This document shows positions 36,035 to 48,705 of a DNA stretch of 64,000 nucleotides, piece after piece. The notes below the pieces were generated by a model. The model saw only the letters and a program-made list of their open reading frames with translations, searched no databases and was not told the origin of the DNA. Source of the stretch: Physcomitrium patens. Taxonomy: Eukaryota > Streptophyta > Bryopsida > Funariales > Funariaceae. Positions within the stretch are counted from its first letter, which is position 1. Each line of letters starts with the position of its first letter. The stretch spans positions 11,360,941 to 11,424,940 of the forward strand of contig NC_037256.1 in NCBI RefSeq assembly GCF_000002425.4. The letters are read 5' to 3'. A program made the translations under genes and the position numbers.

Positions 36035-39000
36035 GGTAATCTGCATTATGTGGTGTTTACAGATGTAAAGATGTAATCTATGTATTACGAGCACTTCCAG
36101 CACTCAGCTCTAATTTCAGCATCTACGAATATTTCAGTCTTTTGCTTGATTATTGCTTCCACTCCATCATTGCATTAATCTAGTCCTAATTACTGTATGC
36201 GCACTGTCAGTATGTTAATACAGGAGTGATGCTTCCAGGTCCTATGTAAATTAAGGTACTTTGGCATGTAAAAAATTTTAAATGCTTTTTGATTCTTAAG
36301 GACTAGGATACTTTATAATAAAGTAGTAGTTTGAACAAGTTTCTCAGGGATTAGGCAAAATAGTATGCAACTTTTTATACTAGCCATTTCATTTTTTTCT
36401 ATACAGTGTCAAATTAAAAACAAAAATAAAAATCTTCTTCAATTGTTTTTTGGTATAACTGATGTTATAAATGTAATTGAATCTTTCTTAAAATTCATTT
36501 GGACGTGTTTTTTTTACTTGTACAGAAAACATTGAAGTTTTTATATGATGAACAGGTTGGTAACAATTAAGATGTCCTGTTTCAAATTTGCTACTTTAAA
36601 ATAGGGATGTCTATTTTGATGTTTGTTTGTTTGTTTGATTGTATGTCTGGTTTTTTATTATTGGGCAACTTATACTATCTAGTTTTTACTTTATGAATTA
36701 AATTATCATAAAGCAAGATTAAAATATTTCTACTTTGGTATTAAAACATACGAAATAAATAAATTTACATTTTTATTTACATATCAACATGTCCAATGTA
36801 ATTGTGTATTAAATCACACAAACAAAATGTCCAATCAAACTACTTAATCATAAGTTCATTATTTTACATTTTATGATACCTCTAATCTATTTGCCGAAAT
36901 AAAACCTATGTTTTTTCTGATTTAAATAGCAATTATTGTAGGAATCTCAGAAGTAGCATCAAAGTAACAAGGAATCTTTTAAACCTAAGAAGAGGAAGAA
37001 TTTGTATTGTTGGGTATAGAAGCTCTTTTGAGATATAAGCCATGCATAAGTATTTATAAGCATTGTTGGGTGCACAATCATAGTCATTGCAATTAAATAA
37101 AACTATTTTTTGTTTTGGTATTGAAATTATGTTTAATATGTATGATCTTGTCTAAAAGAATTGTTCTTTTAGTTTGATTATAAGTTGTATAAATGAAAGT
37201 AAGCATGTTTCTACTATTGGATATTTTTCTTCTTCTACTAGTTATATTTGTATTGATCTGAAGTTGTCCTTTGGCTTTTTTCTTAAAGCCACAATAATAT
37301 TAAAAACTCAATTTAACTTGGCATCATATTCTTGGCCTTTGAATAAGTCAAATATATCTATGTAAATTATTTATGCAAACTATTGATAGCTAGTATCTAT
37401 AGAGGCAAGAGTGAAGCCATTGATAATCTTGTTAATACATTTTTTTATATATTGTTGAATAATCTAGTTAAGTAGACATTAGACTTAGACAAATTAGGTT
37501 TGAATAATGAACAAACATGGATAAATAAAGTCTAGAAAATAAAAAAAATCTAGGTTTGGATAAGAACTCATAACTAGTCATTTGTACTTAATCCACTTTA
37601 AAAAAACAAATTCTTAGTTAAAACAAATTATGTTAGAATAATAAAATATCTCTCCTTGTAAAATGATTAGAATTATTACAAAGCCATCTTTATATGGGTA
37701 TCTTTACAAAGTCAAAATTTAAATTTTTGTTCAATAAATGACTATTTGAATTATTATCTCTAAATAAATTTTAACAACAATATCTTTTCTTAAAGACACA
37801 CCTACAAGACATAACTTACTAAGAATGCTAAATCAAAGATACTTTATATCCAAACTTCATCTTTCAAAGTCAATCTTTATTACATAAATAATCACCTTAT
37901 GTTTTTTAAAATTAACTAAATATTTTTTTAACTTATTTAAAATACCAAAGAAATATTTATTTGAGATGGTAGAACACTTAATATTTAAAATGACATTTAA
38001 TATTTAAAGAAAATTTAACATTTAAAGAACATTTCATATATAAACCTTTTGGATCCAATACATTAGTAGTAAAATAATTGATTGAATTATCTTCCAAAAG
38101 ATTTAGATTCACTTTAAATATTATTATTTTTTTATTAATTGACATTTATCTAGACAAGTAGGTCCGAGTTTTTTTTTGCCATAAGTTGAGTTTGTATCTT
38201 TTTAAGTTGGACAAGACCGAAAGACCAATGCCATTGATATATAATTTTTGTCTTTTAAGCTAGGTTTAATTTAAGAAATCTAAATTTATTTGATTTTTAT
38301 TTTTTATTTAGTTATTTTTACCAATGAAAGATAATACCATGATATATTTGTTCCAAGCATAAAAGGATATAAATTTTATGCAATCTAAGCTTGCTCAAAA
38401 TAACCAAAAGAAGATATTAGAGTTAATTAATAAGAAAAATCCATAATCTTGTAAGTTTGAATAAATACATAAGCAACAATTTTTTTTTTATATATATAAC
38501 AAGAATTCTAAACTGTCTAGGACTATTAGGTAATTCTAGATATTTAGAATTTATATATCTTAAGCCAAGTTTGAAGTTGGAAATTACTTGAAGTTAAGGA
38601 TAATATAATTTTTTTAAAATATAAGAGATTAGATTCCTAATTGGGTTTTTAACTTGAAAATATCTCTTGTACTTGAAATAAATTACATCATTCCTTTAAA
38701 TTTTTCATCTAATTTTTTTGAGATCTTCAATTAAATCTTCAATATAACCTTGGATTTTATAAACTATTGTTGTATATAGTGTTGCTATATCTTTTTTGAG
38801 TTCTATTTTAATCTCTTATTTTTATTTATTAATTATTTTGGTGACTTAGACAAGTATCATGGTAGGTTGCTTATTTTGGCATAATTTGTTCTCAATTACT
38901 TCTATTACAACAATAATAATAATACTATTGATATCTAAGAAATTAAATCCTTAGAGCAATTTTGCATCTATGGCATATTGTATATAGAAGCTACATGATT

Positions 39001-40940
39001 GGAGTATATAATTGACATAGGAGTTTAGAAGTTTAACTATTTTTATTAAAAAGCTTCTTAAGCACTACTGCATTCACCACCTCTAGGTTGTAGAAATTAT
39101 TATGTATGTCATCTTTTGTATTGTCGTAGTATAGTAAGTTGCTTTTACTTTAATTACACAATTATTAAATAGATAATTTCATGTGTTGTGGTTTTATTGA
39201 TGTATATGCTTCCAAATTTAGTCTTCATTTAAAGCTAATCTCTATAGTATCAATTAGTAGATCATGAATTGTAATATCTTTTAGATTAATACTTGTTATC
39301 TTTGATATGAGTTATTTTATTGTAGGCTATGCCATTAAAACCTTTAGTTGTTTTTGTTGCTTTCTTCTTTCTATCTAAAATGAGTTTAAAAAAATGATTT
39401 ATATATAAATAGTGCACTTTTGTTAATATTTAGCTTCTTATGGTGAATTTTAATCATGGTATTTTATACTTTGAAGGCTTTAGCTTTATTCAAGAATGCA
39501 ATGTATTGAGATATTACATCCAATTTTAATTTTATTTGCTTAAATCTAATTCTTATCATGTTTAAAATTTCTTTGTTTATATTGATGGATTTGAATTTTT
39601 TGAAATATAGAACTTTTAGAATATAAAGTCATTATTATATTTAATTAGTTTTTGTATCAAATAATATTTGAATTAGTTAGAGATGTTACCTAAGTTGAAT
39701 ATCTTTTTTTTTATTATTAATAATTAAAGTTTTTATTATAGTCCAAAAAATGGTTCTTTTCATTCTAAATTTTAAATTATTATTATAGAAATTGAATTAG
39801 ATTAAAAAAAATTAAACTTATACAAATATAATGATTGACTATAAAAAAGTAAATCTAATTTGAAATATAAAAATTATGAATATCGTTGAGATAAGAAGAT
39901 ATTATAAATCAAAATATATTTAAATAATTTAGCTTAAAATAGACCAACTATAAAATCAAAAGATCTTAAGATCACTTTTATCCAAAATATATGATTTAGC
40001 AAGATCTTCAAAATAAAAATCTCATCTTTGTTAAATTTACTAACTCTAATGTTAATAATAAAAAGTATGTTCAAATTATAAGTTAAATAATAATAATTAA
40101 ACTATAGTATGTTGATACAAAGAACATGCTATTAAGATAATAAAGAATCATCTTAAAAGGAATAAATTCTCTAAAAGATCTAACATCCAATGGTTGAAGT
40201 AGGTCTCAAGTAATGTATCATAAGATTAATAGGATTTTATTTAATTTAAAAAAAAATAAGTGGCAATTTTTAGACTAGATCAATCTTAAAATATATACTA
40301 AGGTGTAATTCATTAGAAGTGTGGATATTTTTAGATATGTAATAAGTATCCTTAAGTGGATGTGATATATATTGTATTTTTTTTATTATCAATTTAAACA
40401 CACTTAGCCTTTCTATTGGTCTTTTATATATCAAAGATGATTCTATGTTTAAATGATAATGGATAAGACATATATCCACTCTATCAAGTCAATTATTACA
40501 ACAAAAACTAAGTTGTGCTTATATTGCTGAATAAGATATTAGCAAGGTTGTAATTAGAGATAAAGTGAAGATGGAAGTCTTAGAAGTGTCAACAATATGA
40601 GGTATTCCAAGGAATGGCAAAATCTAACATCTTGTATTTAAATAGTCCTTTCAAAGTAGAGCACTTAAGTAATCATAGATATAGAAGCCCAAAGAGAAGG
40701 CAAGAAGTTCAACTTACATCCTTAATTATCCAACTTGATAATTATTTTTGTTGTTCAATAATTGATAAATCCTTTTGAATGCACTTTGGAGGTTGTTACT
40801 TCAAAAAATATTGTTGTTGTAGTATCAAAGTTGGATCCAAGTATTTTGTATGATTAAATTTGGAATAATAGAATAAGTGCACTCTTCTCTCTTTGAAGTT
40901 GTGAATACTATTCAATGTTTGTTCAATATTAATCACAAGT

Positions 40941-40982
<42 letters not shown>

Positions 40983-43540
40983 AGAAAAAATAAATTAAAA
41001 ATATGCTTAAAGAACTAGCAATTGGTAAAAAATTTACTTAGTTAGGTGTAATAGAAAGTGAATTAAGATACTTCAAGTTCATTTCTTTGAATAAAATAAA
41101 GATAAATCAAATGTTTGAATATGTATATATCCAAGACATCCAATAAGATAGATTCTAGTTATTAGATTCAATATTCATTGGTAGAATCTATTTGAAGTTA
41201 TATTTTAGAGCTTTGATTCTTGATATTGGCATTACATGGATGTATTTATTAGAAGAAGAAAAGAGGTTGAGAAGGAAGTATTAAGTAAAAGCTTTATACG
41301 ATTGTGCAATTTTATTTTAAGACCATATGAGAAATAAACTTTAGGTCATTGCAAGGAATTTTTGGCTAATTGACTATGGCATATAAGAAAAATTTGCTAC
41401 AACATGTTCTAACATATTAATAGTCTTTTGATGGCTTTATCAACTAACATCTATGTTTTCTTGTGCCAATTGATTGTATTAAGATTTTATGGCTTGAATT
41501 GTACTTTAAAGCAATTATATTCATCACAAGATATCCAAACCTTAAGTTTGGAATTCAAGTGTATCAATTTTTTATGTACAATAAGGTTTAGAATATACAA
41601 TTTTTTAATAAAGCTAGTTTTTTTTTAAAAAAATTATTGATGCTTTGTCTTTTGGATATATCAGATTCAATCATTTTAATATCATGGTCTTCATTGGTGA
41701 TTGATTTTTTTAGCATAAAGGCATTTATGGTATAAGTATTGGTATTTTTACCTTGATTGTCTTAAACAATTGCTTATTCATGCTAAATATGCTTTATTTC
41801 TTTTAATTTTGTATTGTAGTTGTTACCTTTGGTTTTCTTGTAATCTTGCTATAATTTTTAGTCAAGCTAATATAATAAGTATTGTCTCTATCAACCCTTT
41901 AAAATTGAATCTATAGATATAAGCTACTAGTTGAGATGTTAATTGTGTCTTTTTTGAGAATGCATTTCAATATAATTTAAATATTAGCACTATAATAGTT
42001 GAGGATAATGTAAGTACATATGTATTTTTAAAAAATATATTGATATACATGTTTCTATTGGTTTTGAGATAGTTTAGAGTTTGAAATTAGAGTTGGAATA
42101 GTAAGCTAGTATTAAACCATATTATATTACTATTACTAAATTTATTATTGACTAACTTCCAAGCTTATGATAAGTTGGATATCTTGTATTTTTTTCTTTT
42201 TTTATGAATCTTTATTATTGTACGATATTTATTATTTATTCTTTTTTCTTGTAGATTTTTGAATTATAACTTTAGTAATTTGTGTTTCTAATGTGATTTA
42301 ATTAGCATCTTTAAATTAGATGCAAAGAAATATTATAAATGTAAGACAAGGGATTTAGTAAACTTACTTGATTAATGATTGTATAATTTACAAACATTAT
42401 TCATTACTAATGTATCTATCCTAGATGATGTGTTGTTTGTTACAAATTTAATAAGATGTTTGGAAATTCATGCCAATGTAGATTTTAAAGTTGCATCAAT
42501 TCTTTTCTAGTTTATACAATATATGAGCCAATTTGAGACATTTGTAGTGTGATGAGGCTTGCCTCTTGTATTTTTTAGCATTGGTGTTCCACTTCCAAGC
42601 TACTAATTTGTTCTCTTGTGTAGTTTTTTGTGTACTAGTGTAGTCCAGATCTAGACTGCACTAATATAAATCCATCATGCCTTAGATCTATTTGCTTTCT
42701 AGTTCTTTTAGCCACATTGGGACTATTGTAGATCTAGATCTAAGTCAGTTTAATAGAATCCCTTCCAACACATTGATTGGTGTTCTAACTCAAAGTGGCA
42801 AGCTTTATGTGCAATCTTGCAAATCAACAGCAAGGAGTACCTCATCTCCAAGAGTGCTTTTCAGACACCCATCACAGACTTTCTCTCAAAGCTCTCACTT
42901 GTGCACCATACCTCCCTTTATAAGAAAGAAAGCAATATGATTGTATTGCTGGTTACTACAGATTAAGTTCAAGGATTGAGGGGTTCTACATTGATATTAA
43001 AAAAATCTGTAAACTGCCCAAATTCTTTTGACAATCAATGGCTATATTGGATAGAATAAGGTAATGATACAAAAGGAAAATACAAATTACTATTTATAAA
43101 TACATATTAATGCACACATACATAATTCAAAATGAACACTCCAACCAAAAATGATCATATGCATCTTTTTTCACATAGTCAATATGACACTTCACAAGTG
43201 CTTTTGATGCAGAGTTTTTGAAGTACTATACCCATTCTGGACACTCTACCACCTAGAATATTAATAGACCATGTATTCAGCATCATAATGGATGTTGCAC
43301 AAGCTTTTTAATTTCAAATCACCATTTAACTGCTTGTTCACTAGTTGAACTTTACATACATTATTATTATTATTATTCTTGTTACAGGGAGATTGGTTTC
43401 TGTGATGAATCACTTGACTTCAACAATACTGTAGCAATACTATATTTTTTAATCATGTTGTAATCACATTGGTAGATATCAGCAAGTCATAACCTATCAC
43501 ACCACACCACATGGCTCATAACTCCACATATTTGGAACCG
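36035..43540. other. very AT-rich block of decayed retroelement DNA
   Basis: About 7.5 kb with almost no open frame above 70 codons and strong A/T bias. A fragment near 37395-37440 (GGCAAGAGTGAAGCC then CTTGTTAATAC) matches the inverse of the central part of the gypsy LTR family at 6.2, 57 and 63 kb. This points to at least one related element in plus orientation. An (AT)n microsatellite lies at about 40947-40980. No reverse transcriptase or integrase motif could be read with confidence. The plus-strand frame at 42692-42940 is in less AT-rich DNA but unrecognised. Confidence 0.6.
40947..40980. repeat. (AT)n microsatellite
   Basis: A pure run of alternating T and A, about 17 dinucleotides, within the AT-rich repeat block. 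Confidence 0.9.
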
Positions 43541-45031
43541 TGATCAGTTGTCAACTTCCATCAGTCAACTCTTTGACCAGAGGAGAGAGGACAGAAGAGA
43601 GCTTAATACATTTTGCGGGTTCTGATGGAGCACCTCGGAAATGAGAAGAGCCGGAAAAATTTCTTGGGCTTTCCTGTGATCTCTCTGAATGGGTCAAGCA
43701 CCACAAAAACCCTAATTGTTGTTGTTGCCATTGAGCCTCCCCGTTAATCATCAACACAGGAAGCTAGCTGCCCATAATGTATGTAATCAATTAAAGCCTC
43801 CTAAAGCCTGCAGTGCCATGTCGACCTCGACGACGACGAACTTGCGCTGCACGGCTCGTCAGCGAGTGGCCCTACAAGACAAGACTGGGCAGATGTGAAC
43901 CCCACTTTTCGTCGACGGCGTTGCACCCTATGCTGCTATGAACGGACTGAGCTTGTTTCGTCGACGAAGTTGGACGAGAAATGGGACGAGGTCGTCAGGT
44001 ACAGTCGTCCCTCCGTCCACTCTCCACCACAAAAGCGGCCTCCCCTCTGAACAAGCCGCGAGCACACATTTCAGAATTTTGCATCGTGGATGGAAGTGTG
44101 GGCTATGGCGATGTTGCGAAGCTTCACGCTTGCCGAACCTTAGGTTGACTACGTCATGGGTGTCCATCTCTAGCTTTCCGTCCGCATTCGCACCCTCAGC
44201 TCCGTGCTTTCACTGCAAGTCGATCTGGGCCCTGCTCTCTCTCCCTCTCCCTTTTTTTTTTTTTTTTTTGTTTTTTTTTTTTTCCTCTCCTGTGATTGAT
44301 TGGAATTCTGTACACTTTAGCGCAAGAAGTTGGTAGCTTGCTCGGTTATAGGGTTTCTGGATTTGTCGCTTATGTGGAAGTCTTTCAGCAATTCTTGTTT
44401 GCATGCCGTTGTCTACAATTTTTATCGAGTTATTCGACCAGTACGGAGTTGTTGAGTTGTTCGAGTTTTTGGGTTGACTGGTTTGGTGGGTTTGAGATTT
44501 AGAAATTGGGGGCTCTAGTGGCAGTGTCTGTAATTTCGCAACTTGGATCTTGGCAGTTCTTAATGGCATTGCAGCATTTTGAGCGTAGCATTGTTGTTGC
44601 CGTTTCCTCGTTATGAGCTTGATGTTCTTTTCTGTCTCTGCTATTGTCGGCTACAGTGGTTCCTTGTACTGTCGTAAGCGAGAAAGTAGTATTTAATTGC
44701 CTCCTGACTCATCAGCGGGCACCTTTCGCGTGTGGATTTCTATCCTTGGTTGTATATGTAGTCGAGTCAGAGAGAATTTAGCAAAAAAATGTTATGTCGC
44801 TGAGTTCTCTTCACAACGCAACGGTGTAAAGTATTGTCAGTCTTGGAAGTCTCGTGCATTGTTTTATAGCCCAGCTTATTTTGATATCTACATAACTGAG
44901 AGAGAAGTTTGTATTTGGGCACAAACTCTTGTATGACAACGATATCGAATCAAGGAGTGAGGATAGCAGCTTGCGGACCTGGAATCAAGAGGGGGGTTGC
45001 GGCCTAAGCTGGAAAGGAAAATATCTTCAGA
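43541..45031 (+). promoter_or_regulatory. promoter and 5' leader region of the MYB-CC gene
   Basis: Composition returns to genic values after the AT-rich block. It includes a CT/poly-T tract at about 44233-44283, typical of plant 5'-UTRs. TATCTTCAG lies directly before the ATG at 45032 and could be the acceptor of a 5'-UTR intron. Short open frames here (such as 43938-44336) look like leader sequence rather than genes. Confidence 0.4.
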
Positions 45032-48000
45032 ATGTATCAGGTTCAAGGGAAAAATTATACAAACATGGAATTAGTTCCCGCAAATGGTGCTCAGTCGGCA
45101 TCCAGCAACCAAGACATACCTTCAGCATACGGTGCTACCTTTTCTAGTGATGGGGGGGTTAGCTCGGCAGACCCAAAACCTCGTTTGCGATGGACCCCGG
45201 AGCTTCATGAGCGCTTCGTCGACGCGGTCGAGCGTTTGGGTGGCGCCGATAGTAAGCCAATCGTGCCTGTCTCACATGTCCAAAAGTACAATTGCACATG
45301 ATCTTGCTTGTGTTCTGGTATAATTTGATGGGATGTTTCTTAGTTCTGGGAATGATGAGTTGTGCCGATGCGTTCTTCATGACAGGAGATGTAAATCCCC
45401 AGTAGCATCCGTAGCCTCATTTGCATATCTTAACCTCTCGCTTTTTGTTTTTGTCCATCTGTGTGTCTTCTCAGAGTTTTTGGTTTTTAGTTGTTGTCGT
45501 TTTTATTTATTGTTTTTATTTTTATTTTTATTTTTTCGCTCACGGAATTCTTGCTGTATGAAGTCTTATTTCTCTCGGAGACTGTCGGAAAAAATACATA
45601 TTCCAGATTGTGTTCTCTGTGTTCGAGACGCCTCGAGGAATGCGTTTAGACTGAACGATTTTTGAGCTGATTGATGGTCCTTCTGAAATGCAGAAGCTAC
45701 TCCGAAATCGGTGATGCGGGTGATGGCCGTCAAGGGTCTCACTCTTTATCATTTGAAGAGCCACCTCCAGGTTAGGGTTTTCCTTGCCATATGGCATACT
45801 TTGTTTGTATGGTGTCTGTACCTGCTTCATTGTCTCGGCACTCTTAGCCTACGCGTTTCTTTCTTCTATGTATGGAACTTATCATCTCCTTCCGTTTCAA
45901 TGATAATGATCCATGGTGAAATTGTTCATTTTCTGGACATCTCTGTTCTTTAGTGATTTGTTAACTTCTTCTTCTTTTTTTATTTTTTTTACTTTTTAAA
46001 AATATTTATCTACTTACAATTTTTTCGTCAATCGCGTGTTGAAGTACATACTTTATGTGTGCTCTGCCAAAAGAAAAAAGAAAAAAAGAACAAAAAAAAA
46101 AAAAAAAAAGAACAAAAAAAGAAGAAGAAAAGAACTGATCACTGTGTCGGCAATAGGTGTCCGTCTCTTCGTTGTAAAGTTCTAATGATTTCGTCTTAGA
46201 CTTGGCTTTTATCTTAAATTTTCATCATCTTTACACCAACAACAAGCAGTGGGTGCAGTGAGACCAACTTGTTATAATATACTTTATATGTGTATCCTAA
46301 TTTTTCTCTCAGCTCATTGATATGTCTTGTTTTGAGGCATTCTTTCGTCCGCCCCATACGTGCTTCCCGAGCTCATGCTGCGCTCACGTACTGGGAGAAT
46401 GACAATGTCAAGACGAAGTATATCATGAATTAGAGCAAAATTGGGGCTACTATGAGACTGATGAATGTCACTAATTCGAATTTTTGCATCCGGAGCGCTT
46501 CCATCAAGATTCATTTTATTGTCCCTTATTTATGCATAGAATTTTCCTCAGAAGACTTCAAAATTTACAACACAAGAATCGAGAATCAACTGCTGTCTCC
46601 AGTAGTGGACAACTGTTTATGACATGTAATATATAACATGAAGGCGTCAAAGACAATATGCAGGTTATTGCTGCACTGCTCAGCAAAAGACACGATGTGG
46701 ATACCTAAGGAGGTCATTTCGGGTGGAAAATCAGCTAACACGACATCTTTGAATGAATTTCTTTTTTAAAAATTCAATTACAGCATGACTTTATCAAATG
46801 TAGTTTTCCACTTTCTACTCTTGTGAAGCACTTGTGAAAGTCATCCTTTTAAATATTCAGGACGATTTGTTTTATTAACGAATTAGACTGTCTTACCTTT
46901 GTTTAACTAACCAGAAAGAAACATCTTAAATACCAAAGAAGGTCCTTTTGATTGTAATGATGAGACATGAGTTATATCTAAATGTGTGTTGCATATAGCG
47001 ATTGGTTTGATAAATGAATGCTTGATAATTTTTTCACAGTAACGTGAGCAAGTAGTTTATGTACATAGAAAACGAACGAAATTAAGGGTTTACAAGATAA
47101 AGTTTCGCCTTTGTTCTTTGTTCATGAGAGGTACCCATGCTGTGCTTTGCTCGCCTGGGTCATCTTTCTTCTATGACGCCGATGTTCAGATCCTGTTGTA
47201 AATATCCAAGTATGTAGACATGGATGAGCGTATCATATATTGTCTGAACATATCCGTGGCATCGTTTGAACATTGAATGTTAGCTTAGCTCAAGCATCAG
47301 TTTTGCATTTGGCTTGCAGAAGTTCAGGCTTGGAAAGCAGCTCCATCGAGACAGTAGTGGGCATGAAGGCGCCAAGGGTGGTAACCACTTTAGTCTCGTT
47401 CCAGGCTGTCCTATCATTACTTTTCCTTTGTGATCATATACTACATGTTTCAACAGTCTTTAGTAGATTTCGAAATTACTAATACGCATCTCGTAATCCA
47501 TAGAGTATGGAAAATCTCCGGGTTCATGAGTTCTCAGAGGTTCAAGGCTGTATGTATTGTCTCCATTTGTATTGTAATATTGGACGTTTATCTCCTAGTG
47601 TCTTTTTGTATTTCTTCAAATGTATTTAGTGTCTTACTTCAGACCACATGAACTGTTGAAGGTGAGCCGCTTTATCAGTTTTGAGCAAAGCCAGCTCGTT
47701 CTTATACCAGCAATGGGTGGGAGTTGCTTTGAGCAGGATCTGCTGATATTCAAGTTACAATCAGCGCTTGTAGCGATGGGCCAAGCACTCCGAAACCCCA
47801 GAATCAAGAGTATGTTCATCTCGAGACATTGTTGAATCTCTTTTTGGTTAGGTCTTATCCGAAGGCATTAGTGGTCTTACCTGGCTTCATGTGCTTAGCA
47901 ACAAAGTTATCATTATGAGTTAAGTTTTAAAGAAGTCGGGAATGCTCTGAATGCTGACTTGACGGAGCCTCCTGTGTTACAGAAGCTTTCAAATATCTGA

Positions 48001-48705
48001 GGCCATTCGGATGCAAATGGAAGTTCAGCGCCGATTGCAAGAGCAACTTGAGGTTTTTTTCTTCTTAACCTCTTGATGTAGGGACGTTTCAAGTTTTTTT
48101 ACATTGTATGCAATTAGTTTAGGTAGATTCTTAGTGTTTCTAGTTCTCCTGGTTCAAGTCGACAAACTTATTCTGAGGTTTTCTCATGGTCAGGGTTCCC
48201 ATAGGGGCGATTCTGTGCAGCTTCTTTCTATTGATTCTCTGTCGACTACTGTTATATCTCTCCTTAAGATTTCTGTGCTCAACCGTGGACCCCCTGTTAT
48301 CTGACGCAGATACAAAGGCAGCTACAATTGAGAATTGAAGCTCAGGGCAAATACTTGCAATCCATCCTTGAAAAGGCTAAAGAAGCACTAGGTAGTCATA
48401 TCGGAGCATCTCCAGGCCTGGAAACAGTACATGCAGAGCTTACAGAGCTGGCTTCAAAAGTGAACAGTGAACCCATGAATATGTGTTTTCCTCCATTGAC
48501 GTTACCGGAACTTCCAACTCAAAGTGCAGACGCAAGAATTGGAAACCTTCCACGTCAAGAGTCTCGTGTATCAGATAGTTCTTCACAAAAAAGCCATGTT
48601 ACCAATGGCGCAGCAAACCCTGAGGACAGTGGTGGTGCCTCTGCGAGTTGCGAGAACCAAGCATCAATAGGTGGGTTTTTGAGTGATACCGAGATTGTAG
48701 TGTAG
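45032..48705 (+). CDS. MYB-CC (PHR1/PHL-like) GARP transcription factor
   Basis: Nuclear DNA-binding factor of the family that includes PHR1, the regulator of phosphate-starvation genes. Exons 45032-45251, 45694-45770, 47320-47380, 47737-47809, 47983-48052 and 48310-48705; 897 nt, 298 aa, all phases consistent. The GARP Myb-like domain (residues about 49-106) reads PRLRWTPELHERFVDAVERL, then GGADKATPKSVMRVMAVKG, then LYHLKSHLQKFRLGKQ. The MYB-CC coiled coil (about 146-195) reads ISEAIRMQMEVQRRLQEQLE, then LQLRIEAQGKYLQSILEKAK. The usual SHLQKYR box is SHLQKFR here. The C-terminus is Ser/Thr/Asn-rich and ends GGFLSDTEIVV. Length suits the shorter PHL members rather than the longer PHR1 type. 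No SPX domain is present, as expected. The target pathway in this organism is inferred only. Confidence 0.93.
46070..46128 (+). repeat. A-rich simple repeat in MYB-CC intron 2
   Basis: A purine-rich A tract broken by G, with the unit GAACAAAAAAA recurring, inside the 1.5-kb second intron. Simple slippage-prone sequence. Confidence 0.75.
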
